The notes under the pieces are model-generated. The model was not told the DNA's origin. It made no database searches and saw nothing but the letters and a program-made list of their open reading frames with translations. The position numbers were made by a program, and so were the translations under genes. 64,000 nt of DNA from Cyclobacteriaceae bacterium (GTDB taxonomy: Bacteria; Bacteroidota; Bacteroidia; Cytophagales; Cyclobacteriaceae), in assembly GCA_020436165.1 (NCBI GenBank), contig JAGQYI010000026.1, forward strand, positions 1-64,000. Direction: 5' to 3'. Positions 1 through 8,605 of the stretch are shown in pieces (the stretch's first letter is position 1; each line of letters begins with the position of its first letter).

Positions 1-77
1 ATCCTTTACCCTCCATCTATCTTTAGGTATTGTTTCAGCATTTTAAACCTTCTCCCGATTATATTTGTTTACACGCT

Positions 78-1172
78 ATGCTAGGCTTTCATTTTTCTCA
101 ATACGTTCCTCCGGTTGATAACCGCACGCCATTCGAGCGGTTACTCGATATCTTTCTGGAGCTGCTGGTCTATACCTCCGGTGATGTGGAAGAAGCCCTG
201 GAGTGGATGGATGAGCTGGATAAAGAGCATAAGCTTACTACTCCTGATTATACCATGGAAGATTTCAGGAAAGACATGATGGAAAAGGGATATGTGGAAT
301 CTACCTCGGGAGGTGGTGGCAAAGTGGCGGCAAAAACGGAAAAGCTAATTCGCAAACGCTCGCTCGACCAGATCTTTGGCAAGCTCAAAAAAGGAAGTGC
401 CGGGCAGCATGGTTCTCGAATAAACGGGCAGGGCGATGAGCTGACAGCCGACCGCAGACCCTATCAATATGGAGACAGCTCCAACCAGATCGATTTCACG
501 GCCAGTTTAAAAAATAGCCAGATACGTAGCGGTATTGATGGCTTTGACCTGACCGAGCACGATCTGGAAGTTTTGGAGAATGAACGGAAGAGCCAGATGT
601 CTACCGTGCTGATGATCGATATTTCGCATTCCATGATCTTGTACGGAGAAGATCGCATAACACCTGCTAAAAAGGTAGCCATGGCCCTGGCCGAATTGAT
701 AACCACCAAATACCCTAAAGACACCCTGGATATTGTGGTGTTTGGCAATGATGCCTGGCAGGTAAAGATCAAGGATTTGCCTTACCTCAAGGTCGGGCCG
801 TACCATACCAATACGGTGGCAGGACTAGAGTTGGCCATGGCACTGTTGCATCGAAGAAAAACACCCAACAAACAGATATTTATGATCACGGATGGTAAGC
901 CCACTTGCCTCAAGGAAAAAAACGGCAGGTATTACCAGAACAGTGCCGGGCACGACCCAAGGATCATTAACAAGACGATTAACCTGGCGGTGCAGTGTCG
1001 TAAATTGCACATTCCCATTACCACGTTTATGATTGCCCGCGACCCTTATTTGCAGTCGTTTGTGGAGGAGTTTACGGAGGCCAACAAAGGCAAAGCCTTT
1101 TATGCCGGGTTGCAGGGGCTGGGAGATTTTATTTTTGCAGATTATCAACGAAATAAACGAAAGTCGATATGA
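78..1172 (+). CDS. VWA-domain protein (MoxR/ChlI-associated)
   Basis: The protein has a C-terminal von Willebrand factor A domain. The metal-binding MIDAS motif is visible as DISHS (Asp codon at 618), followed by a Rossmann-like run ending in the MITDG segment near 890. The N-terminal half is charged and contains a Gly-rich linker. I prefer the ATG at 78 (364 aa) over the alternative start at 30, because conserved-looking sequence begins there. It overlaps the next gene, an AAA+ ATPase, by 4 bp (ATGA), so the two are translationally coupled. VWA plus MoxR/ChlI-type ATPase pairs usually act as a metal-dependent chaperone or insertion machine. The substrate is unknown, and the gene may extend upstream of the window. 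Confidence 0.8.
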   Translation: MLGFHFSQYVPPVDNRTPFERLLDIFLELLVYTSGDVEEALEWMDELDKEHKLTTPDYTMEDFRKDMMEKGYVESTSGGGGKVAAKTEKLIRKRSLDQIFGKLKKGSAGQHGSRINGQGDELTADRRPYQYGDSSNQIDFTASLKNSQIRSGIDGFDLTEHDLEVLENERKSQMSTVLMIDISHSMILYGEDRITPAKKVAMALAELITTKYPKDTLDIVVFGNDAWQVKIKDLPYLKVGPYHTNTVAGLELAMALLHRRKTPNKQIFMITDGKPTCLKEKNGRYYQNSAGHDPRIINKTINLAVQCRKLHIPITTFMIARDPYLQSFVEEFTEANKGKAFYAGLQGLGDFIFADYQRNKRKSI

Positions 1173-2668
1173 ACCGTAGCCAGATAACTACGCTTGGTGC
1201 ACTTAAAAAAGCCAATTATGTTTCGCATACCGTAAAAGAAGAAATGCGCAATAATTTGATTGAGCGATTGAAAAAGGGGCTTCCTGTTTTTGACAATATC
1301 ATTGGGTATGAAGATACGGTTATTCCACAGTTGGAACGAGCCATTCTGGCCGGGCACAATATCAACTTTCTGGGGTTACGAGGCCAGGCAAAAACGCGCA
1401 TGGCGCGCCAGTTAGTTACGTTGCTTGATGAATACATTCCTGTAATCAAGGGTTCCGAAATAAATGACGACCCGCTCAAGCCGCTGTCTTATTTTGGAAG
1501 GAAAGCAGTGGAAGAAAATGGTGATAACACAGCCATTGAGTGGGTACATCGCTCAGAGAGGTATGCAGAAAAGCTGGCTACGCCCGATGTAAACATTGCC
1601 GACCTGGTAGGCGATTTGGATCCAATTAAGGCAGCCAATCTCAAACTCAGTTATTCAGATGAAGGGGTGATCCACTTTGGGATAATCCCGAGATCGAACC
1701 GGGGTATTTTTGTGATCAACGAATTGCCGGATTTGCAGCCACGTATTCAGGTTGCCCTGTTTAATATTTTGCAGGAAGGCGACATCCAGATCCGTGGGTT
1801 TAAGCTACGTTTTCCTTTGGATGTACAGTTTGTGTTTACGGCCAACCCGGAAGATTACACCAATCGTGGAGCGATTATTACGCCTTTAAAGGACCGTATC
1901 CAAAGCCAGATTTTCACCCATTATCCTGAAACGATTGAGATTGGAAGGGCCATAACCAAACAGGAGGTAAACCTGAAAGAAGGCCAGCGCAAGAATATCC
2001 AAATGCCGCTGCTCATTGAGCAATTGATCGAGCAAATTGCCGTGGAGGCGCGCTCCAGTGAGTTCGTGGATGAGAAAAGTGGGGTTTCAGCTCGCTTGTC
2101 TATTTCAGCGTATGAGTCGGTGGTAAGTGCGGTAGAACGCAGAATGCTGCTTAATGCAGAACAGAAAGGCAGCGCCCGGGTGGGCGACCTGCTGGCGGCC
2201 ATTCCTGCTATTGTTGGTAAGATAGAAATGGTGTATGAGGGAGAGCAGGAAGGAGCGGTTACCGTTGCCCATAAACTAATTGGGTCAGCCATTCGTTCGT
2301 TGGCTTCCCGGTACTTCCCCGATTTTGATAAAATGCGGGACAAGCAGCACCCTGAGATCAGGGAGCGATATGTAAAGATTACCCAATGGTTCGAAAATGG
2401 GAATGAGCTTTCGCTTGAAAATGATGAAAGTGAAAAAATGTATGAAAAAACACTGAATCGTGTTACCGGATTGAACAAAGTAGTGGCTACAGCAAAAAAG
2501 ATAGATACTTCCAATAGCGAAGTATTGCTTATGGAATACCTCATTCATGTACTTGCTGCCTACTCTATGCTGGACAAAAAGATTTTGGAAAAGAGCTTCA
2601 CCTTCCAGGACTACTTCAGTTCTATTATGCCTAAAGGAGACAGCAACAGATTTAAAGATTTTCAATGA
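1169..2668 (+). CDS. AAA+ ATPase, magnesium-chelatase ChlI / MoxR-like
   Basis: This 499-aa protein is an AAA+ ATPase of the ChlI/MoxR type. The Walker A segment reads GLRGQAKTR (residues about 69-77), with Ala where the usual second P-loop glycine sits. Walker B is GIFVINELPDL (about 178-188), with Asn-Glu instead of Asp-Glu. A sensor-1-like FTANPEDY follows near residue 228. The C-terminal third is helical. It overlaps the VWA gene upstream and the small gene downstream by 4 bp each. With the VWA protein it probably forms an ATP-driven remodelling complex, as MoxR-VWA pairs do. The client is not known. The changed Walker residues leave the degree of ATP hydrolysis open. Confidence 0.82.
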   Translation: MNRSQITTLGALKKANYVSHTVKEEMRNNLIERLKKGLPVFDNIIGYEDTVIPQLERAILAGHNINFLGLRGQAKTRMARQLVTLLDEYIPVIKGSEINDDPLKPLSYFGRKAVEENGDNTAIEWVHRSERYAEKLATPDVNIADLVGDLDPIKAANLKLSYSDEGVIHFGIIPRSNRGIFVINELPDLQPRIQVALFNILQEGDIQIRGFKLRFPLDVQFVFTANPEDYTNRGAIITPLKDRIQSQIFTHYPETIEIGRAITKQEVNLKEGQRKNIQMPLLIEQLIEQIAVEARSSEFVDEKSGVSARLSISAYESVVSAVERRMLLNAEQKGSARVGDLLAAIPAIVGKIEMVYEGEQEGAVTVAHKLIGSAIRSLASRYFPDFDKMRDKQHPEIRERYVKITQWFENGNELSLENDESEKMYEKTLNRVTGLNKVVATAKKIDTSNSEVLLMEYLIHVLAAYSMLDKKILEKSFTFQDYFSSIMPKGDSNRFKDFQ

Positions 2669-2901
2669 AACGATTTATCTGGGACTTTCGTGGAAGGGAT
2701 GGCCATCGCACGGCCGAACATCATAGCGAGCATTTGAATGGGTTTGCCGAAATGCATGGCATACCAGCCGGTTCCTTCACAAAAGGAATTGTACAGGAAA
2801 ACGAGTTTCACACCTACTCCTTCATGGAAGTAGACGAGCAGTATGAACAGAAGGTAATCGATTTATTACTTCCTCAAAGAATCGAGGAGATTGGTTCATA
2901 A
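2665..2901 (+). CDS. small conserved-looking hypothetical protein
   Basis: I do not recognise this 78-aa protein. It has no signal peptide or membrane segment, begins with an aromatic/basic stretch (MKRFIWDFRGRDG), contains several histidines near residues 15-25, and ends in an acidic helix-like tail. Its ATG lies inside the stop of the AAA+ gene (ATGA, 4-bp overlap), so it is translated with the VWA/ATPase pair and is probably a subunit or client of that complex. That role is inferred from position only. Confidence 0.6.
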   Translation: MKRFIWDFRGRDGHRTAEHHSEHLNGFAEMHGIPAGSFTKGIVQENEFHTYSFMEVDEQYEQKVIDLLLPQRIEEIGS

Positions 2902-2943
2902 TCAACCTAATTCCTAAAACCTAAAACCCATAACCCAAGGCGG

Positions 2944-3867
2944 CTACCGCCTAGAATCCTCATTCTCCAGCATACTGATATAGCTTTCATAACGGCTGGG
3001 AGCGATTTCACCGTTCTCCACTGCTTCAATTACGGCACACTTGGGTTCGTGGGTATGTGAGCAATTATTGAACCTGCATTGCCCCAATAGCGCACGCATT
3101 TCGGGGAAATAATCCGAGAGCTCGTGGTCGCCAATATCAATTAAGCCCAGTTCTTTAATACCTGGTGTATCGATGAGCCAGGTGTTCGGTTTGATCTCGA
3201 ACATTTCGGCAAACGTAGTGGTATGAACTCCTTTGCCAATAGACTCGGATACAAACCCGATTTTCTGTGTATTGTGTGGCACCAAAAGGTTGGTTATGGT
3301 TGATTTTCCGGTGCCGGAATGACCCGACAACAAAGTTACCTGGCCTTCAATGAGATGCTTGAGCGCATCAATTCCCTCCTTCTCCTTAGCTGAAATCAAT
3401 AACGTGTTTACGCCAACTTCTTCGTAAATAAATGAAATATATTTCACCTCTTCCAGGTCTTCTTTACTTAACAAGTCGGCTTTGTTGAACACGATGGTGG
3501 TAGGTATCCGGAACGAATCGGTGGTAACGAGAAATCGATCGATAAAACCCAGCGAGGTGCGTGGATGATGAAGGGTCACAATCAACACTGCCCGGTTGAT
3601 GTTAGCAGCGATCAGGTGGCCTTTTTCGGCTTTGTGCACCGATTTACGCATTACATAGTTTTCGCGAGGCTCAATTTCCGTGATAATACCCGTGCCTTCA
3701 TGAGCCGGATCGTGCTCAATCACTACCTTATCGCCAACCGCAATAGGATTGGTTACTTTCAGTTTGGCCAGCTTGAACTTACCACGTATCCGGCAGTCGA
3801 TAAATGTGCCGTCCTCTAAACGAACGGAATACCACGAACCTGTTGATTTGAAAACAATTCCCTTCAT
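2944..3867 (-). CDS. rsgA: ribosome small subunit-dependent GTPase RsgA
   Basis: This 307-aa protein is a circularly permuted GTPase that assists late 30S ribosome assembly. An N-terminal OB-fold comes first. The G motifs then appear in permuted order: G4 NKAD (128-131), G1 GHSGTGKST (182-190) and G3 DTPG (233-236). The C-terminal zinc knuckle is seen as C264, C269, H271 and C277. Length and order match the RsgA/YjeQ family. Its start overlaps the stop of the upstream waaA gene by 4 bp, so the two are co-transcribed. A short GC-rich hairpin (2938-2952) sits at its stop codon but has no U-tract. Confidence 0.96.
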   Translation of the reverse strand: MKGIVFKSTGSWYSVRLEDGTFIDCRIRGKFKLAKLKVTNPIAVGDKVVIEHDPAHEGTGIITEIEPRENYVMRKSVHKAEKGHLIAANINRAVLIVTLHHPRTSLGFIDRFLVTTDSFRIPTTIVFNKADLLSKEDLEEVKYISFIYEEVGVNTLLISAKEKEGIDALKHLIEGQVTLLSGHSGTGKSTITNLLVPHNTQKIGFVSESIGKGVHTTTFAEMFEIKPNTWLIDTPGIKELGLIDIGDHELSDYFPEMRALLGQCRFNNCSHTHEPKCAVIEAVENGEIAPSRYESYISMLENEDSRR

Positions 3868-5099
3868 TTTTCCGCCATTTTTTCAATTAGTGCTACCACT
3901 TTCTCAGCTGCCCCTCGATTGGTGTTCACATATTTCTCGATCGATTTCTTTGTTTGTTGAAGGTAATTTTCATCCTCCAGCTTCTTTAACTTATCAGATA
4001 TTTGAGAGGCATTTGCAACAGGGAAAGCGCCACCCATATCAGTCAGATCCACTGCTTCCTTGTATTTCAGGTAGTAACTGTTTCCAAAGAAAACAGGCAG
4101 GTTATAAACAGCGGGTTCCAGAATGTTATGAATTCCATCACTGAATCCACCACCCACATAGGCAAAATCAGCCAGACGGTACAAACGGGAAAGTTTGCCT
4201 ATGGAATCAATAATAAGAGTCTGCTTGTTGGTATCTGCCTCCTGGAGCATGGAATGCCTGATACTGCTACCAACAGACTGCTCAATTTTTTGAATATGCT
4301 TTTCAGTGATCTCGTGGGGAGCAATTAGAAATTTTAGTTCAGGATGAGTTTTCACAAGGTTAAATACAACGTCATCGTCTTCCGGGCGAAGGCTTCCAAT
4401 AATAAACACCTTTTTGTTCTGACAAAACGCTTCAATTTCCGGAAAACGTGTAGGGTCTTCTTTAATTTTCAGCACCCGGTCAAAACGTGTATCACCGGTA
4501 ATAGCGGCATTTTCCAGCCTTATTTTTTTCAACAAATTCAACGATTGTTGATCCTGCACCATAAAGTAGGTAAAGGCTTTAAGCATTCTTCGATTCCACT
4601 TGCCAAACGGTTTAAAGAATATTTGCGTAGGTCTGAAAATAGAGGATACGGAAAAAGTCGGGATTTCTCTTTTTTGAAGTTCTTTTAGGTAATTGTACCA
4701 GAATTCGTACTTAATGAATAAGGCCATTTTAGGATTTACAGAATCAATAAATTCTTTCGCATTTGCAGAAGTGTCCAATGGAAGATAAAACTTAAAGTCT
4801 ACCAGTTCGTTGTTCACCGCTTCATAGCCGGATGGCGAAAAGAAAGTCACCAGAACTTTCCATCCTTCATAGGTTTGTTTTAGTCGTTCAATTACAGGCA
4901 AACCTTGTTCAAATTCGCCCACCGAGGAACAATGCACCCAGATAATTGGAGAGGAGTTATGGGAAAGCACTTTTTTTAAGTTATTTAACAGGTTTTTTCT
5001 TCCCTTGTAAAATAGGTTAAGCTTTGGATTGAATAACCCCAGAACAGGAAGGAAAACACGGGTAATTATTAAAAGTAAACTGTACAGAATGCTCCGCAT
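3864..5099 (-). CDS. waaA: 3-deoxy-D-manno-octulosonic acid transferase (Kdo transferase)
   Basis: This 411-aa enzyme transfers Kdo from CMP-Kdo to lipid A precursor at the inner membrane. An N-terminal hydrophobic anchor (residues about 3-24) is followed by a GT-B fold. Family-typical segments include the WVHCSSVGEFEQ stretch near residue 55, the ATGDTRFDRV-like segment (ITGDTRFDRVL) near 200, and YVGGGFSDGIHNILEPA near 315. The gene overlaps rsgA by 4 bp. A TAnnTTTG-type box on the minus strand at 5111-5104 ends only about 5 nt before the start codon. If used, it would give a leaderless or nearly leaderless mRNA. Presence of waaA supports a Gram-negative LPS-bearing host. Confidence 0.95.
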   Translation of the reverse strand: MRSILYSLLLIITRVFLPVLGLFNPKLNLFYKGRKNLLNNLKKVLSHNSSPIIWVHCSSVGEFEQGLPVIERLKQTYEGWKVLVTFFSPSGYEAVNNELVDFKFYLPLDTSANAKEFIDSVNPKMALFIKYEFWYNYLKELQKREIPTFSVSSIFRPTQIFFKPFGKWNRRMLKAFTYFMVQDQQSLNLLKKIRLENAAITGDTRFDRVLKIKEDPTRFPEIEAFCQNKKVFIIGSLRPEDDDVVFNLVKTHPELKFLIAPHEITEKHIQKIEQSVGSSIRHSMLQEADTNKQTLIIDSIGKLSRLYRLADFAYVGGGFSDGIHNILEPAVYNLPVFFGNSYYLKYKEAVDLTDMGGAFPVANASQISDKLKKLEDENYLQQTKKSIEKYVNTNRGAAEKVVALIEKMAEK

Positions 5100-5103
5100 A
5101 GAG

Positions 5104-5111
5104 CAAAAATA
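5104..5111 (-). promoter_or_regulatory. putative -7 box of waaA promoter (TATTTTTG)
   Basis: On the minus strand this reads TATTTTTG, matching the Bacteroidota -7 consensus TAnnTTTG. No well-spaced TTG -33 element is visible; the nearest is 25 nt away. The inferred start of transcription nearly coincides with the ATG of waaA. Weak evidence, from motif match only. Confidence 0.3.
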
Positions 5112-5248
5112 GGAAAAGGTTGCTGAATGTCTCTAGCAATCTTTAGCACATACCAAAACACTTTATCAATTCAAAAAATATTTTGTTGGGTTACCAATTA
5201 GAGGGTTCGTGGTATTTTCATTAAATTGGCATTGTAAAGCTTTTGTTT

Positions 5249-6301
5249 ATGGAAATTTCTACAAGAAAATTAATGAGCGTTTTGACCTTATTTGGTCTTT
5301 CAAATATTGTTTATGCGCAAGCGCCTCCAACACAAGGAGAAATAGATCAGTATGTAGCCGGAATGGCTTCTGATTTTAATCAATACATGGACAATTACAT
5401 GGACCCATTTCTTCAAGGATTGGGATATGGGTTTAATAATGGATGGTACAATACTGCCAGGCCGCACAAATCTTTAGGATTTGATTTAACGATAAGTGCT
5501 AATTTGGCTTTGGTGCCTACCGCTTCTCAAAGTTTTAAATTTATACCGGAGAATTATAAAGTACTTGATTTGGCAGATGCTAACAGTGATGTTTTGCCCA
5601 CAGTTATGGGAGGAAAAACGACCACAGAAATACGATCCGTTTTTGATAAAACGGACCCCAACAGCCCTTATGTAACCTTCCCGGTATTAGACGGAATTAA
5701 AGATGATTTACCAACAAAGCTGGTTGCTGTTCCTTCTCCAATCGTTCAGATTGGTGTTGGTATCGTTAAAGGCACGGAGTTGAAAGTTCGATGGATACCA
5801 ACAGTTTCCGGCATTGATGGTCTTGATTACAATTATTGGGGACTTGGTGTTATGCACAGTATTTCTCAGTGGATACCGGTTGTCAAAGATTTACCTTTTC
5901 TTGATATATCTGGCTTTATAGGTTATACAAATGTGGGCCTTAGTTACACACTTCCAGAAGGGACAATTGATGGTAGTGATCAAATGGCTGAATTTGGTGT
6001 AAAAACATTCAATTATCAATTGGTGGCATCTGCTAAAGCTTCTGTAATTACTGGTTTTATTGGAATAGGATATGATAATTTCAAAACAAACCTGGCAATG
6101 AAAGGTACCTATGATTTTGAAGTTCCTGGTACAGGTCAAACCTCTCAACTGGAAAACCCTGTAGATCTTGATGCGAAAGGAGGAGGCTTTAGGGCAACGG
6201 TTGGCGCTCGATTAAAGATAGCCATTCTAACCTTACACGGATCGTACACATTACAGGGATACAACACGATAAATGCCGGAATCGGATTCAGTTTTAGATA
6301 G
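5249..6301 (+). CDS. secreted outer-membrane-barrel-like protein (DUF6588-like)
   Basis: This 350-aa protein (from the ATG at 5249; a TTG at 5243 is also in frame) has an N-terminal signal peptide ending near VYAQAPP. Its Gly/aromatic-rich alternating strands run to a C-terminal GIGFSFR, ending in Arg after aromatic residues as outer-membrane barrels do. The early segment IDQYVAGMASDFNQYMDNYM and the GYGFNNGWYNTARPHKSLG segment remind me of the DUF6588 family, but I cannot verify this. The function is unknown. It stands alone, divergent from waaA and convergent with the enoyl-CoA hydratase, and is followed by a strong terminator. Confidence 0.75.
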   Translation: MEISTRKLMSVLTLFGLSNIVYAQAPPTQGEIDQYVAGMASDFNQYMDNYMDPFLQGLGYGFNNGWYNTARPHKSLGFDLTISANLALVPTASQSFKFIPENYKVLDLADANSDVLPTVMGGKTTTEIRSVFDKTDPNSPYVTFPVLDGIKDDLPTKLVAVPSPIVQIGVGIVKGTELKVRWIPTVSGIDGLDYNYWGLGVMHSISQWIPVVKDLPFLDISGFIGYTNVGLSYTLPEGTIDGSDQMAEFGVKTFNYQLVASAKASVITGFIGIGYDNFKTNLAMKGTYDFEVPGTGQTSQLENPVDLDAKGGGFRATVGARLKIAILTLHGSYTLQGYNTINAGIGFSFR

Positions 6302-6320
6302 AAGAGATTAGCTTACTGGC

Positions 6321-6360
6321 AGCCCCAATTACTTTCCCTGGTAGTTGGGGCTTCTTTTTT
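6321..6360 (+). terminator. rho-independent terminator after the barrel protein
   Basis: The left arm at 6321-6332 and right arm at 6341-6352 form a 12-bp stem (AGCCCCAATTAC / GTAGTTGGGGCT, one G-U) with an 8-nt loop, followed by TTCTTTTTT. It serves the plus-strand gene and overlaps the stop codon of the convergent enoyl-CoA hydratase gene. Confidence 0.85.
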
Positions 6361-7102
6361 CTACAAAGGCTTGCATGCCTTCTTTTTGATCTTCTGAGGC
6401 AAAAGTTAAATAGAAGTTCTTTCGCTCAAAATGCAGGCCTTCATCCAAATGGGTTTCAAACGAACGATTGATTGACTCTTTTGCCAGCATGGCAGCCACC
6501 GGTGACATTTGGGCAATTTCAGCCGCTAACTTCATGGCTTCCGAAAGGTATAGCTCAACGGGAACCACTTTGTTAATTAGGCCATAGGCCAGTGCCTCGC
6601 TGGCTTCTATAAACTTTCCGGTAAGTACCATTTCCATGGTTCTTGCTTTGCCAATTGCTTTGGTAAGCCGCTGAGTTCCTCCTGCACCGGGCATTACTCC
6701 AATTTTAATTTCAGGCTGGCCAAATTTTGCTGTTTCAGAAGCTACAATCATATCGCAGGTCATGGCTAATTCGCAACCTCCACCCAGCGCAAAGCCCGAA
6801 ACAGCTGCAATCAATGGCTTTCGTGTTTTTTTTATCTGATCCCATGTACTGAATTGGTCGATCATGAGCATATCAATAGCAGATTTGTTAGCCATTTGCT
6901 TGATGTCTGCCCCGGCCGCAAAGGCTTTTTCGTTACCCTTAAGCACAATTACACGTACCGATTCATCCTGGTCAAGTGTTTTTAGAGCTTCTTTAAGCTC
7001 CTGCATTAACTGAAGGTTCAGTGCATTGAGCTCCTTGGGGCGATTTAACTCAATAAGCGCGGTATAGGGCTGGTAGTTAGGGGTGGTTTTAACAAATTCC
7101 AT
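6329..7102 (-). CDS. enoyl-CoA hydratase/isomerase (crotonase)
   Basis: This 257-aa crotonase-fold enzyme hydrates trans-2-enoyl-CoA in fatty-acid or amino-acid beta-oxidation. The oxyanion-hole segments FAAGADIKQM (61-70) and SGFALGGGCELAM (102-114) are present. Both expected catalytic glutamates are there, E111 and E131 (in GQPEIKIGVMPGAGG). Length is that of a single-domain hydratase of the FadB/PaaF/short-chain type. It is transcribed alone. The divergent upstream region carries a terminator-like hairpin and an AT-rich palindrome. Substrate chain length cannot be read from the sequence. Confidence 0.92.
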   Translation of the reverse strand: MEFVKTTPNYQPYTALIELNRPKELNALNLQLMQELKEALKTLDQDESVRVIVLKGNEKAFAAGADIKQMANKSAIDMLMIDQFSTWDQIKKTRKPLIAAVSGFALGGGCELAMTCDMIVASETAKFGQPEIKIGVMPGAGGTQRLTKAIGKARTMEMVLTGKFIEASEALAYGLINKVVPVELYLSEAMKLAAEIAQMSPVAAMLAKESINRSFETHLDEGLHFERKNFYLTFASEDQKEGMQAFVEKRSPNYQGK

Positions 7103-7128
7103 GACTCAGTCGTTTGCCCTAAAATATA

Positions 7129-7155
7129 AAAAACCTCCCGAAGAGGGAGGTTTTT
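7129..7155. terminator. symmetric terminator-like hairpin in a divergent intergenic region
   Basis: CCTCCC (7134-7139) and GGGAGG (7145-7150) form a stem with a 5-nt loop, flanked by A-tract and T-tract, so it would work as an intrinsic terminator in either direction. It lies between two divergent genes, where no transcript needs to end, so it may be an attenuator or a barrier to antisense transcription. Confidence 0.6.
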
Positions 7156-7179
7156 CAACTGCAATGATAAACAAGCTTC

Positions 7180-7198
7180 GAAAATAATAATTATTTTC
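7180..7198. promoter_or_regulatory. perfect 19-bp AT-rich palindrome (operator candidate)
   Basis: The arms GAAAATAAT (7180-7188) and ATTATTTTC (7190-7198) are perfect inverted repeats around one base. The palindrome sits between the divergent enoyl-CoA hydratase and phosphatase genes, where a dimeric regulator could act on both. No cognate regulator is encoded next to it. Confidence 0.4.
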
Positions 7199-7237
7199 AT
7201 GCGTAGATACCGCTGTAATTGAATTGGTAACCGGAAT

Positions 7238-7717
7238 ATGAAGAAAATTCTTTTTGTTTGTTTGGGTAATATTTGCCGCTCTCCGTTAGCAGAAGCCTTG
7301 TTTAGAAAACATGTAGAAGCCAATGGATTGCAGGATCAGTTTATGTGTGATTCGTGCGGCACAGCTGATTACCATATTGGCAGCGCCCCTGACCAAAGAA
7401 GTGTGGCAAATGCCAGAGAAAATGGGTTGGATTATTCGCACAGAGGCAGACAATTATCGGAGCATGACTTTAAAGAGTTTGATTATATTGTAGCAATGGA
7501 TGAAAGCAATCTGGCAAACATTCAAAGAAGAAATGAAATTGGGCATGCCAACATCTTTAAAATGAGAGATTTCGATTCGGATGCAAAAGGTGCTGATGTA
7601 CCAGATCCTTACTTTGGTGGCATCAGCGGTTTCCAGGATGTATTCGATATTTTGGATCGGTCCACACTTAATTTGCTTGAAGAGCTGACTGAATCCAGTG
7701 GTATCAAAATTTCGTAA
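7238..7717 (+). CDS. low molecular weight protein-tyrosine phosphatase
   Basis: This 159-aa protein is a cytoplasmic phosphotyrosine phosphatase. The P-loop signature is the N-terminal CLGNICRS (C8 nucleophile, R14). The general-acid loop is DPY at D123. Length matches the LMW-PTP family. Relatives either counteract tyrosine kinases of polysaccharide export or belong to the arsenate reductase (ArsC) branch. The DPYFGG loop and the lack of an ars cluster favour the phosphatase. It is 21 bp upstream of a secreted unknown and probably co-transcribed with it. Confidence 0.92.
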   Translation: MKKILFVCLGNICRSPLAEALFRKHVEANGLQDQFMCDSCGTADYHIGSAPDQRSVANARENGLDYSHRGRQLSEHDFKEFDYIVAMDESNLANIQRRNEIGHANIFKMRDFDSDAKGADVPDPYFGGISGFQDVFDILDRSTLNLLEELTESSGIKIS

Positions 7718-7738
7718 CAAAGATTTTAAACAACAACC

Positions 7739-8605
7739 ATGAAAAAGCAACTCACTTTTTTATTTGTTTTACTCACTGCCTTAGCTTTTGGACAATCAAG
7801 AATACATCAGGGGCAAGTGTACGATGAGGGTGATTCTATTTATGCACCGGCTTATGGTATTAAATCCATTGTACCGCAGTGGTGGGTGGGCATGCTACCA
7901 CAGGGTTCTGAGATTTTTCTGTTGAGTAGCAAGAAAGGTAAAGATGCCCAAATCTATGTATTTGCTGATACGGCTACATTCGATCAGTTGAAAAGAGGTT
8001 GGATGCAAGGGTTGGAGTTAAGCGAAGGAAGAACGTTGAAGTCGGATGGTACTATTGTTACAAAGGGTGATAAGATGCATTCAGGAGTTGTTTTAACAGG
8101 AGGATATAATAGTGCCTATTCTGGTTATATTGAGGCCCGATGTGGTGAATATGGCAGATGTTTGCAACTACTGTTAATCTGCCCTTTAAAAGACCTGGAT
8201 GAGATGAAAGAAGAGTTGGAGGTTTTTTTAGCAAATACTTCCTTTATCAAACCGATACTGATTGCAGATAATGCGGGGTTTGACTGGAAATTGTTCCTGT
8301 CTGGTAAGCATCTGGTAAGTTACGAGAATTCGGTTGGCACCAAATCGGTAAATGAACTATGGCTTTGTCCGGATGGCAGTTTTACATCCAAACTTAAGCG
8401 AAGTGGCCTGGTAAAAGGGGAGGCAGGTAAATACAAGGGCAGAAAAAAAGGGACTTGGGAGACCAATTCAATAGGTGGAAAAGGTACGCTATTGCTCAAG
8501 TTCGACAAACTCCCTACTGTGGAGGTGGACCTTACAACAGAAGATGACAAAACCTTTTTGAACGGCAGACGCCATTTGGTGTTGAATGCCACCAATTGCA
8601 ATTAG
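7739..8605 (+). CDS. secreted hypothetical protein
   Basis: I do not recognise this 288-aa protein. It has a clear signal peptide (residues 1-19, ending AFGQS), then a domain of beta-strand-rich sequence with the pair IKSIVPQWWVGMLPQGSEIF near residue 45. A second domain near 180-285 (LSGKHLVSYENS, then WLCPDGSFTSKLKRSG) resembles small beta-barrel stress domains. Export to the periplasm or outer membrane is likely. It follows the phosphatase by 21 bp and is convergent with the M14 peptidase gene, with no gap between the two stops. Confidence 0.7.
   Translation: MKKQLTFLFVLLTALAFGQSRIHQGQVYDEGDSIYAPAYGIKSIVPQWWVGMLPQGSEIFLLSSKKGKDAQIYVFADTATFDQLKRGWMQGLELSEGRTLKSDGTIVTKGDKMHSGVVLTGGYNSAYSGYIEARCGEYGRCLQLLLICPLKDLDEMKEELEVFLANTSFIKPILIADNAGFDWKLFLSGKHLVSYENSVGTKSVNELWLCPDGSFTSKLKRSGLVKGEAGKYKGRKKGTWETNSIGGKGTLLLKFDKLPTVEVDLTTEDDKTFLNGRRHLVLNATNCN

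Noticed and set aside
1921-2544. 207-codon open frame on the minus strand inside the AAA+ ATPase gene
   Set aside because: It lies wholly within a convincing plus-strand gene, has Ser-rich composition typical of a reverse-frame shadow and shows no family motif.
2902-2943. Short direct repeats of CCTAAAA and a GC hairpin between the 78-aa gene and rsgA
   Set aside because: Only two repeat units, and the hairpin (2938-2952) has no U-tract. Too weak to call an array or terminator.
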